Below are positions 24,974 to 32,945 of a stretch of DNA of 64,000 nt, piece by piece. Source of the DNA: Nannocystis sp. (GTDB lineage Bacteria; Myxococcota_A; Polyangia; Nannocystales; Nannocystaceae). The stretch covers positions 62,001 to 126,000 of the forward strand of contig JADJRG010000029.1 of the NCBI GenBank assembly GCA_016712315.1, in the 5' to 3' direction. Position 1 is the stretch's first letter. Each line of letters starts with the position of its first letter. The notes beneath the pieces were generated by a model that ran no database searches, was not told the DNA's origin, and saw only the letters and a program-made list of their open reading frames with translations. The position numbers and the translations under genes are program-made.

Positions 24974-26337
24974 ATGGATCCCAACAAGCGACGAGAAGTG
25001 GCCGAGTGGCGCCTCTCCATCCTCGGCCCGCTGATCAGCGCGCGCCTCGATCACGGCGAGATCCGCGAGCTCCTGGAGGAGGCCGCGGCTCGCTCGTACA
25101 TCTACCTCGATGGTCAGCCGCGGCGCTTCCGCTGGCGCACGCTCGAGGGCTGGCGCTACGACTATCGCGCAGGTGGACTGAGCGCTCTCGAGCCTCACAC
25201 CCGCGCGGACGCGGGCACGTGTCGTGCGATCCCCGAGCTCGTCGCCCGCAAGCTCCTCGCTCTCCGGCGCGAGCAGCCGCGTCGGAGCATCCGTACGCTC
25301 ATCAAGGCGCTCGAGCGCGCCAACGACGTTCTGCCTGGCACGCTCGCCCCGTCCACCGTCCGGCGTCTCCTGGTCGCGCACGGCCTCTCGAAGCGGCCCA
25401 CACAGCTGCCCACGCGCGAGCGGCGGGCCTTCACCGCCGAGCACCCCGGCGACCTCACCATGGGTGACAGCATGCACGGCCCCCGGTGATCGGCCCGGAC
25501 GGCGTGATTTATAAAAAATGCTACCTGCTCAGCCAGATCGACGTCGCGTCGCGCTTCGTGCCCCACTCCGAATTTTATTTGAGCGAAGACGCTGCGCACC
25601 ACGAGGAGGGGCTTCGCCGGGCGATCGTCGCCCACGGAGCGCCGCGCACCTACTACGTCGACCTCGGGGCCGCCTACGTCGCCGCTTCGCTGAAGCAGAT
25701 CTGCGCCGAGCTCGCGATCTTTCTCCTCCACGCCGGCCCCGGCGACGCCGCCGCCAAGGGGGTGATCGAGCGCTTCCACAAGACCTGGCGCGCCGAAGTC
25801 GGCGCCGAGCTGCCGTCCTATCCGCTGCCGCTCGCCGAGCTCAACCGCCTCCACACCGCCTGGATGACCTGCGAGTACCACAGGCGCGTCCATGCCGCGA
25901 CCGGCCAGAGCCCCCGCGATCGCTTCCTCGCGGGCGCCGAGCACCTGCGTCATGTCCCTCAGGACATCAACATCGACGAGATCTTCCTGCACCGCGAGCG
26001 ACGTACGGTCCGCGCCGACGGCACGATCCGCTGGGAGGGCGGCTTCTACGAGGTCCCAGGCGAGTACGTCGGCGAGAAGGTCGAGCTGCGCTTCGCCCCG
26101 CTCCGCCCCGATCTCCCGCTCCTGCTCTACGTCGACGGCGTGCGCGTCACCGAGGTCTTCCCGCTCAACCGCCTCGCCAACCACCGCCGCCCACGCCGCG
26201 AGCTGCCCGGCCCCGAGCCCGCCCCGCCCCGCGTCCTCAAGGGCCCCCTCGACTACATCGACGACGAGTACCAGGCGCTGCTCCGCGCCTTCGGCGACGA
26301 GATCGATTCATCATCTGACCCAGAGGACATCCCATGA
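24974..26337 (+). pseudogene. DDE transposase of copy 2, frameshifted
   Basis: The first 170 codons match copy 1 to MGDSMHGP, just past the first catalytic Asp. A run of six C in copy 1 is five here, so the frame ends at GPR-stop (25489). The remaining catalytic core, with YYVDLGAAY and KGVIERFHKTW, is open from 25486 in another frame. If the base loss is real, copy 2 cannot move by itself but could be moved by the copy-1 transposase. If it is a sequencing error, both are intact. Confidence 0.8.
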
Positions 26338-27208
26338 CCTGGCGCGAGCGCTTCGGCATGCACACCGCGCCGCTCCCCGCGGCGCCGCGGGCGAGAGCTT
26401 CTTCGAGCGCGATCCGCACTATCAGCGGCTCGCGCGCGCGCCTTCTGCTGGCTCGCCACCGAGCCTGGCCTCGGAGTCCTCACCGGCGAGCCTGGCGTCG
26501 GCAAATCGGCCGCGATCCGCCACCTCTGCCGCGCCCTCCACCCCGACGAGCACCGCGTCCTCTACCTCTCCGACTGCGCGGTCAAGCCCCTCGATCTCTA
26601 CCGTATGCTCGCCGCCGAGCTCGGCCTACGACCCAGCGCGCGCGCGCAGATCGTCGCCGACATCAAACGCGCGCTTGTCACCCTCGTCGACGAGCGCGGG
26701 ATCGTCCCCGTCGTCGTCCTCGACGAAGCTCAAGGACTCCGCGACGAGCTCCTCCACGAGCTCCACGGCCTCTGTAGCCTCGACTTCGACGGCCGCGACT
26801 ACCTCACCCCTCTGGCTCGTCGGCCACCCCTCCCTGAGCAGGCGCCTGCGCCTCCAGCAGCACACCGCGCTCGCCCAGCGCGTCCTCGTCCACCTCCCAC
26901 TCGTCGCCAAGACCGACCTATCTGTCCTTGGAGACATGCTCGATCACGGCCTCACCCACGCCGGCGCCTCACCCGCTCTGCTCACCGACGACGCCCGCGC
27001 CGCGCTCCTCCACGCCGCCCGCGGCCTCCCCCGGCTCCTCAGCCACCTCCTCCGCCTCGCCCTCCTCCTCGCCGACGAGCGCGCCTCCCCCCAGATCGAC
27101 GCCTCGATCATCAACTCCGCTCTCATCCTCCTCCACCTCGATCACCCCAAGCAACCCCAAACCCCTCCTAAATCCCGCTTCCAACGTGACCCAAGATCAC
27201 GCGCATAA
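26334..27208 (+). pseudogene. AAA ATPase of copy 2, multiply frameshifted
   Basis: Relative to copy 1: one C lost in CTCCCCCGCGG (~26377), CG gained in GCGCGCGC (~26440), one C gained in CTCACCCTCTGG (~26805). The extra C that breaks copy 1 at VGHPS is absent here. Walker A and Walker B sequences are still present, in different frames. Combining the two copies gives one unbroken ATPase. Confidence 0.8.
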
Positions 27209-27222
27209 ACCGACCCGACACA

Positions 27223-27227
27223 CCGCG
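27223..27227. repeat. Target-site duplication CCGCG, right
   Basis: Partner of 23960-23964, directly after the CGACACA end of copy 2. Confidence 0.8.
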
Positions 27228-27271
27228 TGTTCACTCAACGACAGGCACGAGCACGGTCATAGACCGAGAAA

Positions 27272-27628
27272 ATGGAGCGAGCTGTGGAGAAAGTGTTCGA
27301 TGAGAGGCTGACAAAAGATGGTTTCGGGGTCCGCGTGGTCGCGCGGTTTGACACGTCGACGGCGGACTGGCTCGACGCGATCAACTCCTCGATCCACATC
27401 ACCGCGGAGTGCAAGGTCCCCGGGAGCGACTGGATCGAGGTGCTGGCCAAGCACGTCGGCCTGGCCTACGAGCACTTTGAGCAGGTCGCGGGCACTGGGG
27501 TCGGCTTCAAGCTGAGCCGGATCGAGCAGGTCGGCCCGCGCAGCGGCAGGCTCAAGCTCAAGCTCAAGGCCAAGGTGGCCGGCGACAAGAAGACGCTCAA
27601 AGAAGAGCGCTTCACCTTCAACTTCTAG
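27272..27628 (+). CDS. Hypothetical protein
   Basis: A 118-aa protein starting MERAVEKVFDERLTKDGFGVRVVARFDTSTADW, with a Lys/Leu-rich C-terminal half (GRLKLKLKAKVAGDKKTLKEERFTFNF) of alternating strands. No signal peptide. Intact and coding-like, between the transposon and the integrase. No family recognised. Confidence 0.6.
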   Translation: MERAVEKVFDERLTKDGFGVRVVARFDTSTADWLDAINSSIHITAECKVPGSDWIEVLAKHVGLAYEHFEQVAGTGVGFKLSRIEQVGPRSGRLKLKLKAKVAGDKKTLKEERFTFNF

Positions 27629-27934
27629 CGCAGCGGACGACGGCACGTCTCCACCTCGATACGCTGCCATGCATGATGGTGTTATGAAAGTTACGGGGCG
27701 CGACGCGCTCGCTGCGTCACGCGCGCAGCGCCGGTGCCGATGACCTTCTCCGACTGGGGGACGGCGACCGCCGTCGGCCTCCGGGCGGGCTTCCTCGCCG
27801 GCGGCACCTACGCCACAACCCGGTCGCTCCCCGCGCGATAGCTCCCTGGGCGAACTCTCCCGCTGACGCCGGTTTCCAGGCCGTTTAGTCTCCAAAGCTG
27901 GGGCCTGACTTGGGCGCTGGGCGGGGGGGGAGCG
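27629..27934. other. Gap of ~306 bp upstream of the integrase, no gene seen
   Basis: Only a 33-codon frame (from 27740) is present and not convincing. The region probably holds the integrase promoter; no clear operator was seen. Confidence 0.4.
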
Positions 27935-29413
27935 ATGGTGGCGCGGGTTCGGAGGGAGGCGGTGGACAGCCGGGCGGAGGCGGAGGCGTTGCCGGCGGTG
28001 CTCTATGTGCCCGACCTGGCGGCGCTCCTTCGGATCTCGGAGAAGGCTGTGCGACACAGAGCGGCCCGCGGGCTCGTTCCGCCGCCGGTGAAGCTCGGGC
28101 GCGCGCTTGCGTGGACGCGCGAAGTCGTGCTTGCATGGCTGCGGGATAGCGGTCGGGCGGCAGGAACGGTCGACGTGAAGATCACCCTGCGTCCCTACGC
28201 GAAAGACAAGAACCGCTGGCAGATCGACATCCGCCTCATGAACCCCTCTCAGCCTCAGACCGAGATCCGTCGGCGCATGGTCGCGCCGGGCGGACATGAC
28301 CAGAAGCAAGCCCGCACCTGGGGCGAGCGTCAGGTCGCGGCGCTGCTGCGCGAGCTGGTCGGGGAGGGGGCGAAGGTCGAGGCGCCGGCGCCGAACAACG
28401 TAGGAGCTCCAACGAAGTGGGCTCCAAGGAAGGAGGTGGAGAGGCCGGGCTCACGACCGATGACGCTCGACAAATTCTACAAGACGCGCTTTGAACCCGA
28501 ACATGTGGAGCTGCTCAAGCCCGCCACGCGCGACTACTACCGGAAGGCGTGGGCGCTCTATATCGGCCCCATGCTCGGCGATCTGCCGCTGGTCGCGATC
28601 GACGACGATCGGATCTCGGCGTTCCGCGCCGGGCTCCGCAAGAAGCTGGCGGCGAGCACGAGCAACATCGTCCTCTCCAAGGTGGCGTTGATGCTCCGCT
28701 TCGCCCGCAAGATGCGGGCGATCGAGACGGTGCCGATCTTCGAGCGCCTGCCCGAGCCGCGCAGGCGGCCCAAGGAGGTGTACTCGGAGGAGCAGATCGC
28801 CGCGATGATGGCGGTGGCGCGCCGACATGGCACGGACGCGCTGGTCATCCTGCTGCTCGCGCTCGACGCGGGGCTGCGGGTGTCCGAGATCTGCGCGCTC
28901 GAGTGGCGCGACATCGACCTCAAGGAGGGCACGGTGCTCATCCAGCGCAGCGTCTACGAGGGGGTGGTCCAGACGCCGAAGGGCACGATCGGCAAGCTCG
29001 CGCTGACGCGCGCGCTCCGTGAGGCGCTCGAAGCTCACCGCCTCGAGGTGAGTCACGGGCCGCTGGTGGTCTACCGGCGCCCGAGCCAGAACAAGCCGAT
29101 GACGAGCCCCCACAACCCGGGGACGATCTGGACGGTGCTCGGCCGCATCCAGGCGGAGCTCGGCCTCAAAAAAGCAGGGCCGCACCTGCTGCGGCACACG
29201 GCGCTGACGCGGCTCGCCAACCTGGGGGCGAGCGTGTACGTGGTCCAGTCGGTCGCCCGACACGCGCACCTACAGACCACGCAGGTCTACTTGCACACCC
29301 AGCAGACCGGCCTCTCTCGCGAGGCCGCGAACCTGCTCGACCGAGCGACGGCAGCCGGCGGTTTTGGCAACGCTTTGGCAACGCCGGCAACGACCGCCCC
29401 AAACCCGCGTTAA
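27935..29413 (+). CDS. Tyrosine recombinase (island integrase) with N-terminal HTH domain
   Basis: A 492-aa protein. Residues ~22-70 form a MerR/AlpA-type helix-turn-helix (YVPDLAALLRISEKAVRHRAARGLVPPPVKLGRALAWTREVVLAWL), a domain usually found in separate excisionases. Then an AP2-like/SAM-like N-terminal domain (~80-270) and a catalytic domain with AGLR315VSEIC, H417LLR420HT, ARHAHLQTTQVY452 (Arg, His-x-x-Arg, Tyr). Its 3' end carries the TTTGGCAACGC repeats and is 29 bp from the island's right junction, the usual place for an integrase that made the junction. Confidence 0.92.
   Translation: MVARVRREAVDSRAEAEALPAVLYVPDLAALLRISEKAVRHRAARGLVPPPVKLGRALAWTREVVLAWLRDSGRAAGTVDVKITLRPYAKDKNRWQIDIRLMNPSQPQTEIRRRMVAPGGHDQKQARTWGERQVAALLRELVGEGAKVEAPAPNNVGAPTKWAPRKEVERPGSRPMTLDKFYKTRFEPEHVELLKPATRDYYRKAWALYIGPMLGDLPLVAIDDDRISAFRAGLRKKLAASTSNIVLSKVALMLRFARKMRAIETVPIFERLPEPRRRPKEVYSEEQIAAMMAVARRHGTDALVILLLALDAGLRVSEICALEWRDIDLKEGTVLIQRSVYEGVVQTPKGTIGKLALTRALREALEAHRLEVSHGPLVVYRRPSQNKPMTSPHNPGTIWTVLGRIQAELGLKKAGPHLLRHTALTRLANLGASVYVVQSVARHAHLQTTQVYLHTQQTGLSREAANLLDRATAAGGFGNALATPATTAPNPR
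29360..29384 (+). repeat. Right-end direct repeats (candidate integrase arm sites)
   Basis: Tandem TTTGGCAACGC (29363-29373, 29374-29384), followed by a partial CGGCAACG. The 25-base stretch matches 626-650 near the left end, same orientation, one mismatch. It lies within the 3' end of the integrase gene. Confidence 0.6.
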
Positions 29414-29441
29414 CGGGCTCGTAGCGGCCCAATCCCGTATC

Positions 29442-29448
29442 GATCTTG
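29442..29448. other. Right island junction, 7-base core GATCTTG (attR-like)
   Basis: Second copy of the 7-base sequence at 493-499. Right of it, the minus strand reads ...SFIWIANSSQNTVSKI, the N-terminal part of the split lipoprotein. Left of it is island DNA. Confidence 0.75.
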
Positions 29449-30014
29449 GAGACGGTGTTCTGGCTGGAGTTGGCGATCCAGATGAAGGAGAGGAGCTCGC
29501 CGCCGCCGCCGCCCTCTTGCTGGTCGCAGGGGACCTTGGTGCAGGCGTTGGAGCACTTGTCGTTGTCGACTTGGTTACCGTCGTCGCACTCCTCGCCGTC
29601 GTCGACGCTGCCGTCGCCGCAGGCGGGCGGCGGATCGCCGGTGGTGGCGTCGGTGGTGGCGTCGGTGTCGCTCGTCGAGACCATCTCGGTGGTCGAGCCG
29701 GTCGCTGTGGTGGTGGCGTCGGTCGCGGAGTCGCTGTCGGTCACGGCGGTGGTCGCTGTGGTCGAGGTGGTGGCGTCCGTCGCGGAGTCGCTGTCAGTGC
29801 CGGCGGTGGTGGTCGCAGTGTCAGACTCGCCGGCGGTGCCGGCGGTGGTGCCGGCGGTCGTAGCGGCGGCGGTAGTGCCGGCGGTGGTCGCGGTCGCGGT
29901 TGTGTCGTCGGTTGCGCTGCTGGTGTCATCACCGCTGCACGCCGTTCCGAGGGCGAGCGTGAGCGCGGTGAGGAGTTGGATCGAGGTCGTGGGGCGCTGA
30001 GGTGGTGAGATCAT
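29442..30014 (-). pseudogene. N-terminal part of the split surface lipoprotein
   Basis: ATG at 30014 starts MISPPQRPTTSIQLLTALTLALGTAC (lipobox LGTAC). A ~90-residue Thr/Ala/Ser/Asp linker follows, one DUF4215-type unit (CGDGSVDDGEECDDGNQVDNDKCSNAC), and SFIWIANSSQNTVSKI. At this point the frame runs into the island. The continuation NTKTGVEEGRY... is at 1-492, about 28.9 kb away. The severed protein should still be exported but lacks its main domain. Confidence 0.88.
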
Positions 30015-30142
30015 GGGGTGCTCCGGGCTGACGCAGAAGTCCCAGCAGAGCAGAATTACGCGGCCGCTGACAGGGGGATCCCTGCGCGCCTGGACGGAGC
30101 GCGTAGGCTGGCTCCATCTCGCGCAGGCGCGGCGGCGCGCGG

Positions 30143-31236
30143 CTAGAAGTGCGTCACCTGGAAGCAGTAGAGGCGAGCGGCGGCGGCGCAGGAGGTGCTG
30201 GTGATGTTGGTCCAGCCGGCGTCGTTAAACTCGGTCGCGCCGACGCGGCCTTGGGTGAGCGTGGCCGTGGTGGACCAGACGTTGCAGTGATCGGCGGAGG
30301 CGGGCGTGCCGTCGGGCTTGGTGTTGGTCCAGACGAGGGCGGATCCGACCTCGAGGCCGTCCTCGTCGAGGTTGATCGGGCGGAGCAGGGCGCCGTCGGT
30401 GAGATCTTGCCAGTCTTGGGCGATCGGCTGGTTGTCCATCAGGAGGAAGGGCGGGGCTCCGGCGGTAGGACGAAGCGATCGGCGGGGCCCTCATCGGCGC
30501 TGGAGAGCCAGGCCTGGTAGTTGCCGGGGTGACCGGCGTTGATCGCCATGGTCTGGCAGTGGGCGTCGGCGAGGTCGAGGCCGGTGAAGCTGTCGATGGA
30601 GGGGAGGGCACCTTCAAATTTTTCGCTGGAGACGAAGACAAAGAGGGGGAGCAGCTTGCAGCTCACGCAGCCGTCGATCTGGGCGAAGTCGCACTCCTCG
30701 ACGCCCTCGTGGAGGAGGAAGTCGCCGCAGATGTTGACGGCGCAGGTGGCCGTGCAGGCGGCGTTGTCGGCGTTGTCGGGCCCGTCGTCGCAGGCCTCGA
30801 TGCCCTCGTGGAGGAGGCCGTCGCCGCAGACGTTGAGGGTGCAGGTGGCGGTGCAGGCGGCGTTGTCGGCGTTGCTCGGGCCGTCGTCGCACTGCTCGAC
30901 GCCTGCGAGGGGGAGGCCGTCGCCGCAGATGTTGAGGGTGCAGGCGGCGGTGCAGGCGGCGTTGTCGGCGTTGCGGGGGCCGTCATCGCACTCTTCGTCG
31001 GGATCTTGGACGCCGTCGCCGCAGAAGGGGTCGGGGGAGGTGGTCTCGGCGTTGCCAGTGGTGGAGGTGGACGTGGTGGAGGTGGAGGTGGACGTGGAGG
31101 TGGAGGTCGAGGTGGAGGTGGAGGTCGAGGTGTCGGTGTCGGTGGCGGAGTCTGGACCGTTGGGGGCCGTGCAGCCGCTCAGGGTGAGCGTGAGAGCGGT
31201 GAGGGCGAGACGCGCGCAGAGGTTGCCTTGGTTCAT
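30143..31236 (-). pseudogene. DUF4215-repeat surface lipoprotein with DUF1554-like C-terminal domain, one frameshift
   Basis: Start MNQGNLCARLALTALTLTLSGC (lipobox LSGC); a longer TTG start at 31281 adds nothing typical. An 'STSTST' linker is followed by three full and one partial Cys repeat (CGDG......CDDG..NADNAAC), then FVSSEKFEGALPSIDSFTGLDLADAHCQTMA...YQAWLSSADEGPADRFVLPP. One base is missing in a C run (~30453). The domain then continues in frame MDNQPIAQDWQDLTDGALLRPI...YCFQVTHF. It is otherwise intact, so this may be a sequencing error and a functional gene. Confidence 0.75.
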
Positions 31237-31277
31237 GGTCGTGGAGCCCTGGGTGAGAGCGGTGAGCGGTGTGTGCT

Positions 31278-32408
31278 TCAAGAGCCGGCGCGGCGGCGGC
31301 GGCGGCGGGTGGTGTCGTCGATGAGACGGACGAGGTCGAAGCTGAGCAGGCCGACGAGGGCGTTGGCGAAGCTAACCTCGTTGGGGGCGATGTGGCCGCG
31401 AATTCGCGCGCAGAGGAGCTCGCCGAGGGTGCAGAGCCCGGCGGAGCCGCCGAGGATCCCCCTCCCGAAGACCTCCCTCGTGGGGTGTACCTCGAGGCCC
31501 GGCTCAAACGCGATCTGGGCGCTGAGCCAGCGGGCCAAGTGGAGGCCGTACTCGAGGCGGACTTGGAGCACGTGCAAGGTGTGCAGGCCGCCGTTGGGAT
31601 CGGGGCGGAAGAGGAACTGGCCGTAGCTGAGGCCCGCGTGGACGCGCTGGTGACGGCTCGGGCGGGTGAGCAGGCGGACCCCGCCGGCGACGCCGACGTT
31701 GAGCGCGAGGGCGTCGCCCTTGCCCCCGCTGGGTAGTTGCAGCCGGACGGAGCCGGCGCCGAGCTCGAGGCGGAGAGAGAGCCGCGGGGCCCAATCGCCG
31801 CGGCCGGGGATCGGCTGCGGGCAGGGCGGGGGCGGCGGCGGCGGCTCGGGCTGCTCGGCGGGTTGCGGCGGAGGGTGCAGCGGGAGCAGGCGCCCCAGGA
31901 GGCGTTGGCGCGCGCCCGCGAGGCGCTCGCGCTCGGCGGGCGCTTCGGGGCGAGGATCTGCGGCGAGTGAGGCGATCCTGGCCTCGAGCAGGGCCGTCGC
32001 TTGGTCGATGTAGTGGCGCTTCTCCCACCCAGGAGCGCACTCAAAGGCGCGCTCATAGGCGAGCGCCGCCTCGTGGACGTGCTCGGTGCGCTCTTGTTCG
32101 CTCACGGGGGTGTAGGGGAACGAGGTGAGGAACGTTACGAAGAGCTGGGCGATCCCGGCGAAGGCGCGCTCCGAGTCCTCCTCGACGCGCAGGTCGCCGC
32201 CGCCGACGCCCGGGGGCAGGCACTGCTCGCTGCGCTCGGCGAGCTCGACCTTGGCGATCTGGAGGAGCGCGAGCAGGTGCCTCGGGTCGTGGCGATCTTC
32301 GCGCTCTCCAGCGGCGAGCGCGGCGCCGGGGGAGAGCCCTCGCAGCAGGAAGAGCAGGCTGGCGAGCAGGACGGCGGCGGTCCAGGGGGCGCGGCTGAGC
32401 ATGATCAA
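31278..32408 (-). CDS. Secreted hypothetical protein with barrel-like C-terminal half
   Basis: A 376-aa protein. Signal peptide at the N terminus (AAVLLASLLFLLRGLSPGAALAAG), then a helical region (~35-175; YERAFECAPGWEKRHYIDQATALLEARIASL, tetratricopeptide-like), a poly-Pro stretch (~185-200), and a strand-rich region (LSLRLELGAGSVRLQLPSGGK..., VHAGLSYGQFLFRPDPNG, LQVRLEYGLHLARWLSAQIAF). It ends RRRRRRAGS. Likely an outer-membrane or periplasmic protein that joins a helical scaffold to a barrel; not a family I can name. Upstream of the DUF4215 lipoprotein, same strand. Confidence 0.65.
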   Translation of the reverse strand: MIMLSRAPWTAAVLLASLLFLLRGLSPGAALAAGEREDRHDPRHLLALLQIAKVELAERSEQCLPPGVGGGDLRVEEDSERAFAGIAQLFVTFLTSFPYTPVSEQERTEHVHEAALAYERAFECAPGWEKRHYIDQATALLEARIASLAADPRPEAPAERERLAGARQRLLGRLLPLHPPPQPAEQPEPPPPPPPCPQPIPGRGDWAPRLSLRLELGAGSVRLQLPSGGKGDALALNVGVAGGVRLLTRPSRHQRVHAGLSYGQFLFRPDPNGGLHTLHVLQVRLEYGLHLARWLSAQIAFEPGLEVHPTREVFGRGILGGSAGLCTLGELLCARIRGHIAPNEVSFANALVGLLSFDLVRLIDDTTRRRRRRAGS

Positions 32409-32945
32409 GGTCGGGGAGGAGCGGTCAGGGCGGGTGAGGGGGGCCTGCGCGTTGGAGCAGGTATGCGCCGGGCACAGCGCGGGAGGAGCGTCGGCGCTCC
32501 AGGTGCGGAGAGCCTAGTGGAGAAACTCATCATTGGGCGGCCGGAGTTCGAGGATTTTGCGGATGGAGGTCGACACGCGCCGCCGCGTGTTGCGGCCGGT
32601 CCAGAGCGCTCAGGGGTCGACGAGGTGTCGGCGTTGCGGCGGTCGGAGCCCGTTGTCTCACGCATCGAGGTTCAATGGCGGGATCGAGGGGCACTATGAT
32701 CAATGGGTCGTGTACTTTGAGTATTCAGAGACACCGACGGGGCGACCGGGGCGATCTCGCGCGGGTCGCGGGCAGCCGTGAGGGTGGCGGTCGTGCGGCC
32801 GCGAAGGCGCGAAATCGCGGATCGCTCCCCGGGATTTCGCCGCCCATGCGGGCTCGCGGCGCGGGTGTGTTACCTTCTCTCGGCAACAGCGCGCTGGAGA
32901 ACCCCGTCCAGGCCCCTGTGGGGCGTCGCTCGTTTGCGAGATCGC
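32409..32945. other. Gap of ~540 bp between divergent genes, no gene seen
   Basis: An in-frame extension of the kinase gene reaches back to 32778, but it is arginine-rich and unlike kinase N termini, so I leave it out. The region must hold the promoters of the two divergent genes. No clear operator or RNA was recognised. Confidence 0.4.

Larger units (their letters stand above)
23965..27222 (+). mobile_element. Three-gene DDE/AAA transposon, copy 2
   Basis: 3258 bp, the same length as copy 1, TGTGTCG...CGACACA ends, perfect 5-base target duplication CCGCG. I found one clear base substitution (CTGCAC in copy 1, CTCCAC in copy 2, ~25729) and five small indels relative to copy 1, all in C runs or a CG repeat, which cancel in total length. 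Such high identity means recent transposition within this genome, after the island formed or while it formed. The two copies are in direct orientation, so recombination between them could delete or amplify the 15 kb between. Confidence 0.9.
500..29448. mobile_element. ~28.9-kb integrative island with integrase at its right end
   Basis: Its boundaries are defined by the interrupted lipoprotein gene (fragments 1-499 and 29442-30014) and the 7-base repeat at both junctions. The integrase gene (27935-29413) sits against the right end. TTTGGCRACGC tandem repeats lie ~130 bp inside the left end and ~60 bp inside the right end. Cargo includes two copies of one transposon, an ISL3 element, duplicated surface-protein cassettes, regulators and many decayed genes. 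No conjugation, replication or phage structural genes were recognised, so it is better called a genomic island than an ICE or prophage. The heavy gene decay suggests an old insertion. Confidence 0.8.

Noticed and set aside
27740..27841. 33-codon frame MTFSDWGTATAVGLRAG...
   Set aside because: Too short, without family or context.
500..29448. Reading the island as a prophage or conjugative element
   Set aside because: No capsid, tail, terminase, relaxase, type IV secretion or replication genes were recognised.
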